Shown one piece after another: positions 16,067 to 25,808 of a stretch of DNA of 53,606 bases; the first letter of the stretch is position 1; each line of letters opens with the position of its first letter. Source of the stretch: Deltaproteobacteria bacterium (lineage in GTDB: Bacteria; Desulfobacterota; Desulfarculia; Adiutricales; Adiutricaceae); NCBI GenBank assembly GCA_031278835.1, contig JAITJP010000028.1, positions 1-53,606 of the forward strand, written 5' to 3'. A model generated the notes under the pieces. It saw only the letters and a list, made by a program, of their open reading frames with translations, ran no database searches and had not been told where the DNA came from. A program made the translations under genes and the position numbers.

Positions 16067-18415
16067 TTAGGGGGCCGTAAGTTTGGAGTAGCGAATCATG
16101 ACTTTTTTCTCGCCATATTGCTCAAAATCTATGATGGCCGTGCCGCCGCTCACCGCCTTGACCTGGCCCAGGCCAAAGCCGGGATGAATGACCTTTTGCC
16201 CGAGGCTTAGTTCCAAAAGAACCTGGCCCTTATGGGGTTTGGGCCTAGCGGGGCTTTTTTTCTGGGCCTTTTTGGCCGAATCTTCAGCTTCGTCAAAGAT
16301 TTGCGATCCATGGTCCTGGCTTAAAAACTCATCGATTTGCGAGCCGTCGTCGTTGGCGAAAATATCGCTTTGGTCCTCATCATCATCAAAAAACTGACTG
16401 CCGCCTCTGGGATTGGCGATGGGCCGTTTTTTCACCTGGTGGGCGCTATGAATGACTTGACTGGTTTCCTCAAAAAAATCCCCGTCATGGTTGTCACTGT
16501 CATGGATAAGCTCAACCAAGTCATGGTCAATTTTGGCCAGAAATCTGGTCGGGCCGTTATTGGAGGCCCCCCAGGAAGGGCACCACAGGGGCATGGTGAT
16601 GACCAAACGGTCTTGGGCCCTGGTCACGGCCACGTACATGAGCCGAAGTTCTTCTTCGGTTTCCGTGGCCTTGGCGTAAGAGGAGGGAAAACGCCCCTCC
16701 ACGGCTGAGATCAAATAGACCCGGGGCCACTCCAGGCCCTTGGCCGAATGTACGGTGGATAAGGTCAGATCGTTTCTCTCGTGGCCTTGGCCCACGCTTA
16801 AATTATTGGGCGGATCCAGGGTCAAATCGTCCAAAAAGGCCACTAAACTAGTGGCCCTTTCGGCCATGGGCTTAAATTCTTTCAAATCCATCAAGCGATC
16901 CGGGTGATCGTCTGGGTAGAGTTCCGGGAGCTTGGCTGAATAATATTTAAAAACCAGTTCGGTCACTTCCTTGGGCCCAAGATCCTTTTGGCTTATGGCC
17001 ACCAAGAGATCTTTAAGCTCAGTTAGGCCTTCCTTGGAAGCGCTCCTAGTAAGCTTGGCTTGGTCCAAAAGGCCCATATAATCGGGGTTGGCCAAAGCCC
17101 AGTTGACTATCGAGTCAAGGCTTTTGGGCCCCAAACCGTGAACGTGAATGAGTACCCGCCTTAGGCTAATTTCATCAAAGGGGTTAACCGAAAGGCGCAA
17201 ATATGAGAGAAAATCCTTGGTGTGGGCTGATTCCAAAAATTTGCGGCCGCCAAATTTGGTATAGGGGAGGCGGCGTCTGACCAGCTCGGCTTCAAGCTCA
17301 AAGGAGTGAGAACTGGCCCTAAAAAGCACGGCCATATCCGGTAAACTTAAGCCGCTCTCCAGATCAGCCTCGATCAAGTCAGCCACCCTGATGGCTTCTT
17401 GATGGAGATCGGCCAGGGTGATTATTTTGACCAAGGGGCCGTCGGTCCTGGTTGGCCGTAGAACTTTTTCAAAACGCTCCTGGGCTTGGCCCAACAAATG
17501 ATTGGCCACGTATAAAATTTGCGGGTGGCTTCGGTAATTTTCTTCCAGGGTTAGAATTTTGGTGCCCTGGTAGATATTGGGAAAATCAATGATGTTTCGA
17601 AAGTTAGCCCCCCTAAAGGAATAAATCGACTGGGCCTCGTCGCCCACGGCCGTGACGTTTTTATGGCCCAAGCCCAAAAAGGCGGTTATTCTGGCCTGAA
17701 TGGCGTTGGTGTCCTGATATTCATCGACCAAAATGTAATCGTAACGGGCGGCGATTTCATTTTTAACCTCTTCATTTTGGATCAGTAATTTTTCAAAGTA
17801 AAAAAGCAGATCGTCAAAGTCCATGAGGTTTCTTTGGGCTTTTTGAGTCCCGTAGGCGGTAAAAATTCTCTCCAGGCCAGGGGTAAAATCCTGTAAATGG
17901 GGATATGATTTTTTAAGTACTTGGCTGACCGTTAAATCTTTGTTAACGGTTTGGCTAAAAATATTTTGAATGGTGTCGCGTTTGGGAAACTTGGCGTTCC
18001 TAGAGGCGGTGTGTTCTTCGCTTCTGATTTTGCCCAATAAGCTTACGGAATCGTCCCTATCCATGATGACGAAACGGTTGGAAAAGCCCAGCTTAGGGGC
18101 GTAGACCCGCAAAATGGAATTGGCCAGGGCGTGAAAGGTGCCCCCGGCCACCCGGCCCTCCATGCCGCCCAAAATATCTTCGCAGCGGCTTAACATCTCC
18201 TCGGCGGCTTTACGGGTAAAGGTTAAAAGTAAAATCGATGAGGGGGCGATGCCCTGGTCGATTAACCAAGCCACCCGATAGACTAGGGTCCTGGTCTTAC
18301 CGCTCCCGGCCCCGGCCACGATCAAAAGCGGTCCCTCCATGTGCGTGGCCGCTTCATACTGGGACTGGTTTAATAGGCCCTTTAAATCGAGCCTGGGTTT
18401 ATGAATAAAGGTCAT
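16067..18415 (-). CDS. uvrD: ATP-dependent DNA helicase UvrD/PcrA (SF1A)
   Basis: This 782-residue superfamily 1 helicase unwinds DNA 3' to 5' in nucleotide-excision and mismatch repair. Visible motifs are the Q-motif region LNQSQYEAA, Walker A AGAGSGKT (34-41), motif Ia LLLTFTRKAAEEM, motif II DEYQD (about 228), motif III GDEAQSIYSFRGA, motif IV EENYRSHP, motif V TVHSAKGLEW and motif VI YVAVTRAQDRL. The C-terminal 45 residues (GQKVIHPGFGLGQV) are the PcrA-type tail that binds RNA polymerase. An acidic insert (about 670-735) repeats GSQ-D/F-type segments, which is unusual. cobA-hemD lies 76 bp upstream on the same strand, so the two may be co-transcribed. Confidence 0.93.
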   Translation of the reverse strand: MTFIHKPRLDLKGLLNQSQYEAATHMEGPLLIVAGAGSGKTRTLVYRVAWLIDQGIAPSSILLLTFTRKAAEEMLSRCEDILGGMEGRVAGGTFHALANSILRVYAPKLGFSNRFVIMDRDDSVSLLGKIRSEEHTASRNAKFPKRDTIQNIFSQTVNKDLTVSQVLKKSYPHLQDFTPGLERIFTAYGTQKAQRNLMDFDDLLFYFEKLLIQNEEVKNEIAARYDYILVDEYQDTNAIQARITAFLGLGHKNVTAVGDEAQSIYSFRGANFRNIIDFPNIYQGTKILTLEENYRSHPQILYVANHLLGQAQERFEKVLRPTRTDGPLVKIITLADLHQEAIRVADLIEADLESGLSLPDMAVLFRASSHSFELEAELVRRRLPYTKFGGRKFLESAHTKDFLSYLRLSVNPFDEISLRRVLIHVHGLGPKSLDSIVNWALANPDYMGLLDQAKLTRSASKEGLTELKDLLVAISQKDLGPKEVTELVFKYYSAKLPELYPDDHPDRLMDLKEFKPMAERATSLVAFLDDLTLDPPNNLSVGQGHERNDLTLSTVHSAKGLEWPRVYLISAVEGRFPSSYAKATETEEELRLMYVAVTRAQDRLVITMPLWCPSWGASNNGPTRFLAKIDHDLVELIHDSDNHDGDFFEETSQVIHSAHQVKKRPIANPRGGSQFFDDDEDQSDIFANDDGSQIDEFLSQDHGSQIFDEAEDSAKKAQKKSPARPKPHKGQVLLELSLGQKVIHPGFGLGQVKAVSGGTAIIDFEQYGEKKVMIRYSKLTAP

Positions 18416-18491
18416 GTCAATAAATCAAAGCCTTGGCCCAAGGGCCAAGCTTTCCAGGTCTGGCCGGCTACTTTGGGGCCAGGTTTAATGG

Positions 18492-20102
18492 TTAAAAGTC
18501 AAGTTTCGGCCCCTTAGTTTCGGCCCCTTGGGTCAAAAACTCGGTCACCGCCGCCACCAAAGAATCAATGGTGGCGCTTTTGGCCTCGGCCACCACCTTA
18601 AAGCCCAGCTCCTGGGCGGCTTTGGTGGTGATCGGCCCAATGGAGGCCACCTTGACCAGGGGGCGATTTTCCGGGCCAATGTAATTAGACAGCCCCTGGG
18701 CCGTGCTGGCGCTGGTCAGGGTGGCTAAGTCTAGGGGCCGTTGGTAAAAGGAAGTTTTTTGGTCTCCGGTTAACTGTTTATTATATCCAATAAAACTTAA
18801 ATTTTCAAATCCTGACCAATCGGCTATAAGGGTCTCATATAAGGGGATTAGATCTATTTCAAAGCCTAAATTACTTAGCCCCAAAACCAAGGCCTCTCGG
18901 GCCTCCTTGGCCCGGGGTAACAGAACCGGGCCCAGGGGCAGATCTTCAAAAAGCTTGACCAAGCCCTCGGCCACATAGCGGCAGGGCATCAGATCGGCCA
19001 CCAAACCAAAAGTGCCCAAGGCCTCGGCCGTGCCCGGCCCAATGGCGGCAATGGACAGGGCGTGAAGGGCCCGGCTATCGAGCTTGGCTTCAAAAAGGGC
19101 CTTCATGAAAAGGTTGACTCCGTTTGGCGAAGTAAAGATTAAATAGCGGTACCTGGCTAGATTATTTAGAGCCTGGTCCAGCTCCAAATTAGGCCAAAGG
19201 GCCTTAATCTCAATTGAGGGTCTTTCCACTACCTCGGCCCCCAGATCCCTTAAAGCCGCCGACAATCGGCCGGCCTGCTGCCTAGTCCTGGTGACCAGTA
19301 TTCTTTTGCCAAAAAGGGCCCTTTTTTCAAACCAGTTCAGCTTATCCCTTAAACTGACCACCTGGCCCACCACCAAAAGGGCCGGACTATTAAGGCCCAA
19401 TCTCTTGACTTCATCAAAAAGCCCCTCTAATCTGCCCACGGCCACCTTTTGCCGGGCCGTGGCCCCCCATTCGATTAAGGCGGCCGGGGTCTGGGGATCC
19501 TGGCCAGCTCCGATTAAATTTTCTAAAATCATACTTAAATTTTCCAGGCCCATGACCACGGCCAAGGTGCCCAGCTTAACCAGGGCCTCAAAATCCAGGG
19601 CCGAATAGCCCTTGCCGGCCTTTTCATGCCCAGTCAAAATGCCAATCTGTGAGCCCATATCCCGATGGGTTAAGGGTATGCCGGCCGCCCCAGCGGCGGC
19701 GATGACCGAGCTCACCCCGGGCACCACCTCAAAGGGTACCCCGGCCTCAAAAAGTTCCAAGGCCTCCTCGGCCCCTCGGCCAAAGACATAGGGATCCCCG
19801 CCCTTAAGTCTGACCACCGTCTGGCCCTTCCAGGCCTCCTCTACCAATAGCCTATTGATTTCCCCTTGCTTTAAGGTGTGATGGCGGCCGCTCTTCCCGG
19901 CGTAAATTTTCCTGGCCCCTTTGGGGGCTAAATGTAAAAGCTCCGGCGAGGCCAAATAGTCATAAACCACCACCTGGGCCCGGCCCAAAACTTCGGCTCC
20001 CCTTAAGGTTAAAAGGCCCGGATCGCCCGGCCCGGCCCCAACCAAATAGACCTTGGCCGGCAAAGCCCCAGGGCCCTTTCTTTCATTTCTTTCAATACTC
20101 AA
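18492..20102 (-). CDS. cobA-hemD: Fused uroporphyrinogen-III methyltransferase / synthase
   Basis: This is a 536-residue fusion. Residues about 12-255 are SUMT (CobA): VYLVGAGPGDPGLLTLRG, a VVRLKGGDPYVFGRG motif, and VVPGVSSVIAA with GIPLTHRD. It converts uroporphyrinogen III to precorrin-2 for siroheme, cobalamin and, in sulfate reducers, heme via siroheme. Residues about 265-525 are HemD, which closes and inverts hydroxymethylbilane (KRILVTRTRQQAGRLS, FTSPNGVNLF, IGPGTAEAL, ASIGPITTKAAQELG). The fusion is common in deltaproteobacteria and clostridia. hemC, which makes the HemD substrate, lies 375 bp upstream on the same strand but is separated by a strong terminator. Confidence 0.93.
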   Translation of the reverse strand: MSIERNERKGPGALPAKVYLVGAGPGDPGLLTLRGAEVLGRAQVVVYDYLASPELLHLAPKGARKIYAGKSGRHHTLKQGEINRLLVEEAWKGQTVVRLKGGDPYVFGRGAEEALELFEAGVPFEVVPGVSSVIAAAGAAGIPLTHRDMGSQIGILTGHEKAGKGYSALDFEALVKLGTLAVVMGLENLSMILENLIGAGQDPQTPAALIEWGATARQKVAVGRLEGLFDEVKRLGLNSPALLVVGQVVSLRDKLNWFEKRALFGKRILVTRTRQQAGRLSAALRDLGAEVVERPSIEIKALWPNLELDQALNNLARYRYLIFTSPNGVNLFMKALFEAKLDSRALHALSIAAIGPGTAEALGTFGLVADLMPCRYVAEGLVKLFEDLPLGPVLLPRAKEAREALVLGLSNLGFEIDLIPLYETLIADWSGFENLSFIGYNKQLTGDQKTSFYQRPLDLATLTSASTAQGLSNYIGPENRPLVKVASIGPITTKAAQELGFKVVAEAKSATIDSLVAAVTEFLTQGAETKGPKLDF

Positions 20103-20477
20103 TTGCCTAGGCCTCCAAAACCCTTGAGGGGGGCTATTTAATTTCCTTTAATAATTACTTTTCGCAAATATCTTAACTTATTTAAATCCATCAACTCTCA
20201 AAACATTCCCCAAAAAACTGCCAAAAAACTCAGACCTAGCCCCTTTCCCGGTCCCTAAAAAAGCCGCCTCGGTCTCAAAATTTAGAGCAAAAAAAAGACT
20301 TCGGCCCCGGTTGGGACATCAAAGTCCAGGCTCGGCCCAAAGGCCTGTCATGGTATTGTTTGGTCAAAAAAAACCAAGCCAAAAACTTAAGGGCTTAAGG
20401 CCAAAGCCCCAGGCTTTGGCCTTAAGCCTTTTGGCCAAATTTAATGGCCATGAAATTTTACTCAAAGTAAATCAGGC
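20103..20477. other. Spacer between hemC and cobA-hemD
   Basis: This 375-bp spacer holds the hemC terminator at its right end. The rest is AT-rich near cobA-hemD and probably carries that gene's promoter, but no convincing -35/-10 pair could be picked. No ORF is supported. Confidence 0.45.
20392..20428 (-). terminator. Strong terminator downstream of hemC
   Basis: A perfect 17-bp stem (GGCTTAAGGCCAAAGCC and its complement) closes over a 3-nt loop. On the minus strand it is followed by TTTTTGG and, shortly after, TTTTTTTT. It lies about 50 bp beyond the hemC stop. Confidence 0.8.
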
Positions 20478-21443
20478 CTAGGATTTTCTGGCTTTCAAAC
20501 TTGAGGCGACCATTTTGCCTAAATTTTCAGCCTGGGCAAATTCGGCTGGCCCGATGTCTTTTTTGCCCCAATTGACCCGGCCATTTTTAATTAGCTGAAC
20601 GGTCAAGGGGATGGTGATTGATTTTTCGACCTTAATGACTTGACCGTTAATTATCTTGGCCGCCTCAAGACGTAACTCGCCCGAGGAATCAAAGTTAGCC
20701 AGGGCCGAGATGGCTTCGGAGCAGCCTATACCCAGTTCCCGGACAAAGGCCCTTTCGGCGTAAAAGGCCAAAGCCGAGGGGAGATGATATAAGGGTTTGA
20801 GGAATTCCTCCATGAAATGATCCGAGCGGCGATACTCAAAGGCCAGTTGGCCTTGACCCGGGGCCGGCGGCAGGATGGTCTTGGGCAAAACTTCGGTTTT
20901 TAAATTACCCAGATTGGCATTTAGCCTGGAAAGGGCGGCCTGGGCCAAAATGACCCCGGTAAATTGAGTGCCCACCGCCCTAAGCCTGGTGCCGACGTTG
21001 CCTCGAAGGGGCTTAAGTATCAGATCGGGCCGGTAAACATTGAGAAAAGCCTGTCTTCGTAAACTAGACGTTCCTATGGTTGATCTTTTGGCCAGTAAGT
21101 TAAAATTCAGCTTGGTGACCGTGACCAAGACGTCCCATGGTTCGGCCCTAGCCAGGGCCGGACAAACCACCAGATCTTCGGGCAGGTCCGAAGCCAAGTC
21201 CTTGGCGCTATGGACGGCCAGATCAATTTGCTTTTTTTGGAGGGCCATTTCGATTTCTTTGACAAACAAGCCCTTAACTCCCAACTCAAAGGTCGGCTGA
21301 GCTGCCAAGTTATCGCCTTGGGTTTTGATGGGCACGAAGGAGAAATCGATATTGGAGTAAAGGGACCTTAGCTGATCAATTACCAGTTCCGACTGGATTT
21401 TTGACAAATGGCTACCCCTAGCCCCAACCCTAATGTTCCGCAT
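20478..21443 (-). CDS. hemC: Hydroxymethylbilane synthase (porphobilinogen deaminase)
   Basis: This 321-residue enzyme joins four porphobilinogens into hydroxymethylbilane. I see RVGARGSHLSKIQ at the start, AVHSAKDL with the catalytic Asp82, GTSSLRRQA and APGQGQLAFEYR. Cys241 in ELGIGCSEA carries the dipyrromethane cofactor. The ATG at 21443 gives the standard length (E. coli 313). A longer in-frame start at 21581 would run through the zinc-ribbon gene in another frame and is unlikely. The start lies 4 bp after the zinc-ribbon stop, so the two are probably translationally linked. Confidence 0.93.
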   Translation of the reverse strand: MRNIRVGARGSHLSKIQSELVIDQLRSLYSNIDFSFVPIKTQGDNLAAQPTFELGVKGLFVKEIEMALQKKQIDLAVHSAKDLASDLPEDLVVCPALARAEPWDVLVTVTKLNFNLLAKRSTIGTSSLRRQAFLNVYRPDLILKPLRGNVGTRLRAVGTQFTGVILAQAALSRLNANLGNLKTEVLPKTILPPAPGQGQLAFEYRRSDHFMEEFLKPLYHLPSALAFYAERAFVRELGIGCSEAISALANFDSSGELRLEAAKIINGQVIKVEKSITIPLTVQLIKNGRVNWGKKDIGPAEFAQAENLGKMVASSLKARKS

Positions 21444-21447
21444 GTTT

Positions 21448-21687
21448 TTAAACTGAGCCACAACCCGCGCACGACGAAGCGGTGCATGAACCGCATGATG
21501 AGGAAGATGACGATGAGCCGCCAGCCAGGTCCAGGGAACCACCAGAGGGCCCGCAGCGGAAACTGGAGAGATGTTTTTCACAATTGGCTTGACCGCAAGC
21601 CGGGCAGATGATTTTTTCCGATCGACTTATGACCAGTTCTTCAAAATCCCGACCGCAGTCTTGGCATTTAAATTCATAGATGGGCAT
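21448..21687 (-). CDS. FmdB-type zinc-ribbon protein
   Basis: This 79-residue protein starts MPIYEFKCQDCGRDFEE with a second CPACG knuckle at about 33-37, forming a zinc ribbon as in the FmdB family of putative regulators. The tail is Gly/Ser-rich and ends with CGSCTASSCAGCG, a cysteine cluster seen in many deltaproteobacterial FmdB proteins. The ATG at 21687 starts exactly at the family's conserved MPIYEF. It precedes hemC by 4 bp. Function is not established for the family; a metal or redox sensing role is only a guess. Confidence 0.85.
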   Translation of the reverse strand: MPIYEFKCQDCGRDFEELVISRSEKIICPACGQANCEKHLSSFRCGPSGGSLDLAGGSSSSSSSCGSCTASSCAGCGSV

Positions 21688-21936
21688 TGAAGCTAACCTC
21701 AGAAATGGAGAAAAACTCCCTTCCAGTCCCCCAAAATGGTCAACCCAAAGCCAAGGGGGCCCAAAGCCAAGTTTTTCACTCCCGGACCACTTGGTCAATA
21801 AAACCCAGTCCCGGATTATCTAACCTCCTTATCATACCACCCTAAGCCATATTGGGCAAATATCTCATATCTCCAGCCGCCCGGGCCCACAGCCCGAGCC
21901 CAGCTGGCCGCCCAGCTGGGCTCGGTTCTCTGGCCG

Positions 21937-22992
21937 TTACCTAACAGGTCCTTGGCTTTTTGCCCCAGGCCGGCCTTTAGCTTTTTTTTCATAATTTAGG
22001 TTTTTCAAGACGACCATGAAGGACGATTCGGTGACCAGGAACTCGGGCAAGTAGCCCTGGTGGTAGTCTGGCAGCTTTTTGGTCTCCTCGATGATTTTTG
22101 GTAAGCCAGTCCCTTGGCCTTGGGCGTATTTCATTTTCTGAAACAATTTGGCGATGACCGGATTGCGGGGCCAGGGGCTTAGGAACTCCAAGTCTGGGCC
22201 CGGGATGGCCTTGAGCGGGCCCTGAGGGCCGGGCCGGCCACCCGGCGAGGTGATGGCTAGCCGATTGTCGAAAATATCGATATGAATTTCACAGCCCATA
22301 AACCAATAATCGCGGTGGATAAGGGCGTTGACCAGGGCCTCGGTCACGGCCCTTTCGGCGTAGTCGGGTTTATCCACTCGAGACCGGGCTTCTTTCTTAA
22401 AGCGGACTTTTGTATTGTTTTTAACAAAGTCTTGGCCGTTATTGAGCAGATAAATTAGGCCGCCCTCATATTCTTTGTCATCAAGGGCGTCGTCAAAAAC
22501 CGATCCCTTAACCAGACCGTTCCACCTGGTGCAAAATAGCCTTGAGTTATAGCTGAGGCGCTGGTCGGCCATAAGCGAGCCGGCCTGGGTCAAAAAGCCC
22601 TCCTGGTTGACTAGGCCAAAGGAAAGATAATCTTCTGGCTTAAAAAGTTCCCCGGTCCTTTGCCGATAGGTGGTTTCAAACAAGGTGAAGCTGTAATCGG
22701 CTTTTTTATGCTCAATGACTTTTGAGTCAAAAGAATTGCTGACAACTATTTCCGGGACATTATCTAGGGCGCCCTGGTCGGCCAGGCCGGCCAGGGCCTT
22801 TTGGCTTTTTGGCCTAAGTTTTTCTTGGGCCGGGCCAGTCGGTTTGGGGGCCGTCTGGGGAATGGCCCAGCTTCGGCCAAAACGTATTAGGCCTGGAATC
22901 ATTTCTGACTTACAAAGCCATTGAACTTGCCGCGGGCTGAGCTGCCATTTTTCGGCGGCTTGCCTGACCGAGATATATTCTGGAATGGTCAT
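21937..22992 (-). CDS. HTH and HATPase_c_4 putative transcriptional regulator
   Basis: This 351-residue protein begins with an excisionase/MerR-like winged HTH (residues 3-48: ISVRQAAEKWQLSPRQVQWLCKSEMIPGLIR). Its central and C-terminal region resembles the RecG-like/divergent AAA_4 regulators, in which an AlbA-type segment is followed by HATPase_c_4. SFGLVNQEGFLTQAGSLM, AVTEALVNALIHRDY (an N-box-like helix) and an IFDNRLAITSPGG loop are visible. A final GQGTGLPKIIEE motif resembles a G-box. Such proteins are often transcription regulators of unknown signal. It sits upstream of, and divergent from, the T6SS locus across a 1-kb spacer, so it could regulate that locus, but this is only positional inference. 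Confidence 0.7.
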   Translation of the reverse strand: MTIPEYISVRQAAEKWQLSPRQVQWLCKSEMIPGLIRFGRSWAIPQTAPKPTGPAQEKLRPKSQKALAGLADQGALDNVPEIVVSNSFDSKVIEHKKADYSFTLFETTYRQRTGELFKPEDYLSFGLVNQEGFLTQAGSLMADQRLSYNSRLFCTRWNGLVKGSVFDDALDDKEYEGGLIYLLNNGQDFVKNNTKVRFKKEARSRVDKPDYAERAVTEALVNALIHRDYWFMGCEIHIDIFDNRLAITSPGGRPGPQGPLKAIPGPDLEFLSPWPRNPVIAKLFQKMKYAQGQGTGLPKIIEETKKLPDYHQGYLPEFLVTESSFMVVLKNLNYEKKAKGRPGAKSQGPVR

Positions 22993-24057
22993 ATTGATGC
23001 CCCGTAAAAAAAATATAAAAAAGGCCTCTGGAGGAAACTAACCATTAAATGTGTATAAATTCAAAATAGGCTTTTTTAAGAGTTTTGTCAAGGTATTTCT
23101 AGCCGCCTGAGCCAAAGTCAAAGCCCGAAAAGCCTAAATTTAGCCAAAAGTCAAGGCCGGCCCTTTGAAAAATTATTCCAAGAAAGCTGACAAAAAAATT
23201 TGCCCAGAGCCCCCAAAGCCCCTTGGTAAAACTTTATAAAGCCGCATTTTTGTCAAAAATTTTTTGACAATAAGTAATATTTTGTGATTTTTCCGGGAGG
23301 GGATCCATACTAATCTAGCTAATTCAAGAAATGGGGTGATATTTTTTAACTAGCCGATCTTAGTTGTCAATATATAAGATTATGGTGTTTAAAAAATACT
23401 TGACTTCTTGAAAAAGTTTTAATATAAAGTATTTCATGATTTTGGAATAAAGTATAAAGGCAGTGGATTCATCACGGTTAAATTGTCTCGGTCAGAAGGC
23501 CAGGTAACCGCTTGAATCCGGCCCCTACCCAGTCACCTGGGAGCCGATCTGGGCGGTTGGGCCCGGTTCTGGTCAATTAAATGGTCTGGTCCAGATTTTT
23601 TATAACTTAAAAACCTAAAAACTCAATAAAATTTAAAGCCGGCCAATAAAGGCCCAAATGGCCGCCATTTGGGGGCCAAATGGCCAAGGGAGGGCCTATG
23701 AGCTAAGCCATTTTGTTTTTTTTAAAGGGCCCGGGAAAGCCTCGCCAAGTAGGGCCTTATTTTTCTCATTGTCCGCTTTAAACTTGCCCACGCTCAAAGC
23801 TAACTTGCTTTAGCCCCTTGACTTCCTCTCGAAAAAACAAGGTTTTGCTTTTCAGTGATTTAAACTTAATAAGTTCTTAATAACTGGGTAGTAAAGTCGA
23901 AACAACACCAAGAACCAACCGTTTTCTCTCCAGGAACCTACCGCCGCGGAAAGCGATTAATTCACTTTTTACAGATACAAGTTTTTATGTAATTTTGTAA
24001 ATATCCATATAAATATTTGTATTTGTAGATTTTGTGAGTTATGGCTTAGGAATTAAC
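22993..24057. other. 1.06-kb spacer upstream of the T6SS locus
   Basis: No ORF is supported. A good sigma-70 promoter candidate at 23400-23428 points towards tssA. A second TTGACA at 23264 lacks a good -10 box. The stretch 23900-24050 is AT-rich. If transcription starts near 23435 the tssA leader would be about 620 nt, long enough for regulatory RNA, but I see no known riboswitch. Confidence 0.5.
23400..23428 (+). promoter_or_regulatory. Candidate sigma-70 promoter of the T6SS operon
   Basis: TTGACT (23400-23405), a 17-bp spacer and TATAAA (23423-23428) are close to the consensus. It is the best match in the spacer and reads towards tssA, 630 bp away. Confidence 0.45.
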
Positions 24058-25659
24058 ATGCTTGAGGAACAAACCTGTGACTATGATTTTATTTATAAGT
24101 GGGCAGAACCAATCGGAGATGGTCGCGGGCCGGCTTGCGGGGTAGAAGCCACCTTTAGCCCGGAATTTGAGTTTATCAAAGACGAGGTTGATAAAAGCTC
24201 CTCTTTGCATGAAAACAATGGGACCAATTGGCAGCTGGTTTTAGAGCGCTCCAACGCTTTTTTAACCGAGCAAAGTAAGGACCTCTGGGTTCTTTGCTAT
24301 GGGCTTAGGGCTGTTTATGAAAAGCATGGTTTAAGCTCCTTGGTGGCGGCTTTGGAGGTTTTAAAGGCGGTTTTGGAAAATTTTTGGGACCAGCTTCATC
24401 CCAGCCTAAAAAGGCCCCAGAGGCGGGCCGCCCCGCTGGCCTGGCTGGCCGGAAAACTGGAAATGATCGTCGCCGGTACGGCCTTTCCCAAAGATGAGGA
24501 CCAGATCGCCCAAAAGCTTAAAAAGGCCTTAGAGGCCTTGCAAAAAATTCTGGACCAAAAACTTAATGAGATCAGCCCGTCCTTTGCCGGGGTGCTTAAG
24601 GGGCTTAAAAATCTAAAGCCTCCACAAGAGTCGGTTCCTCCAGCCCCGGACTTTGAAGCGGCTTTGGCCACGGCCATTTTGACCAGCCCAAGCCCAGCAA
24701 ATAGGGCCATACCGGCCCAGCCCTTTGAGCTTCAAGTCAGTTCCGATGGTCAAATAGCCGCCAATCAACTGCCCCAAGTTTTTAGGGCCATTAAGGAACA
24801 AGCCCAGCTCCTGGCCGCCCATTTAGCTGGGCGAAACATTCTGGATTGGCGGGTCTATTTACTGCACAGAACTTCATTGTGGAGCACCATTAGCCAGTTG
24901 CCCCAGGCCGACCCTGATTTAATCACCCAGCTCCGGCCCGTGCCCAGTGACCTGGTGGCCAGCTACACGGCGGCCGTGGAGGCCGGGCGATTGGCCGAGA
25001 TTTTACCGCGACTGGAACGATCGGCCTCAAAAATGCCTTTCTGGTTTGACGGCCATTACCTGGTCGATAAATGCCTGGAAGGCCTCAAGGCCCGGGAGGC
25101 CTTAAATATCCTGCGCCTGACCTTGGGCCTTTTTATAAGGGAGTTTCCGGAGCTTATTGACTACAAATATTTTGACAAAAGCCCCTTCGCTTCGCCCAAG
25201 ACCCTTCATTGGCTGGCCTCCTTGGATACCATGGATGACGGCACCCTGGGCCGCTTGGCCGGGGCCGTCAAAGTCAGCTCCCCCCCAAAGGAAGGCTCGG
25301 AAGACCAGGAGCTTATCCTCAAACAAGCTCTGGATTTGTGGCGCGACGGGGATTTTGAGGCCGGACTTAAGCGGGTCGGGCCACAACTAGCCACCAAAAG
25401 CAGAGCCTCGATTAAGCAGGGCTTACTGGTGGCAAGGTACTGCCTGGGGGCCGGTCGCCCCGAGGCCGCCGGTAACCTTTTGGGTGATTTGTTTGATAAC
25501 CTAGAGTCCTGGGGCCTTTTGGAGTGGGAACCAGAGCTAACTGCCGATATCTTGACCTTAATCGTCTACGTTTATACCTTTCTCAAGCAGGAAGTCCCGG
25601 TTATGGTTAGGCAAAAGCTTTATTGGTTTAACCTGGAAACGGCTTTACAGGCTTTTTAG
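24058..25659 (+). CDS. tssA: T6SS protein TssA (ImpA family)
   Basis: This 533-residue protein starts with the ImpA_N domain (about residues 10-150): WAEPIGDGRGPACGVEA, then DWVLCYGL-like KDLWVLCYGLRAVYEKHG and FWDQLHPSLKRPQRRAAPLAWLAGKL. The middle is a helical linker, and the C-terminal VasJ/VasL-like domain contains ALDLWRDGDFEAGLKRV and YCLGAGRPEAAGNLLGDLF. TssA caps the growing sheath and helps prime tail assembly from the baseplate. AGGA 7 nt upstream favours ATG 24058 over a GTG at 24034. It opens the T6SS locus and is followed by a 415-bp repeat-bearing spacer. Confidence 0.92.
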   Translation: MLEEQTCDYDFIYKWAEPIGDGRGPACGVEATFSPEFEFIKDEVDKSSSLHENNGTNWQLVLERSNAFLTEQSKDLWVLCYGLRAVYEKHGLSSLVAALEVLKAVLENFWDQLHPSLKRPQRRAAPLAWLAGKLEMIVAGTAFPKDEDQIAQKLKKALEALQKILDQKLNEISPSFAGVLKGLKNLKPPQESVPPAPDFEAALATAILTSPSPANRAIPAQPFELQVSSDGQIAANQLPQVFRAIKEQAQLLAAHLAGRNILDWRVYLLHRTSLWSTISQLPQADPDLITQLRPVPSDLVASYTAAVEAGRLAEILPRLERSASKMPFWFDGHYLVDKCLEGLKAREALNILRLTLGLFIREFPELIDYKYFDKSPFASPKTLHWLASLDTMDDGTLGRLAGAVKVSSPPKEGSEDQELILKQALDLWRDGDFEAGLKRVGPQLATKSRASIKQGLLVARYCLGAGRPEAAGNLLGDLFDNLESWGLLEWEPELTADILTLIVYVYTFLKQEVPVMVRQKLYWFNLETALQAF

Positions 25660-25808
25660 AAAAAAAATCAAAATATCAATTATTCAAAAAATTAAACAAT
25701 CAATCGACTTTTAAAATTATGTCTTAATCAATCATAAAACTCCGTAAAATCATATAAAAACTCAAAAATTTAAATAAGCTCATAAGTTTTTGCTTTTTTT
25801 GGCTCATT

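Noticed and set aside
20478..21581. Longer HemC starting at 21581
   Set aside because: The extra 46 residues overlap the FmdB-type gene in another frame, and the family begins at the ATG at 21443.
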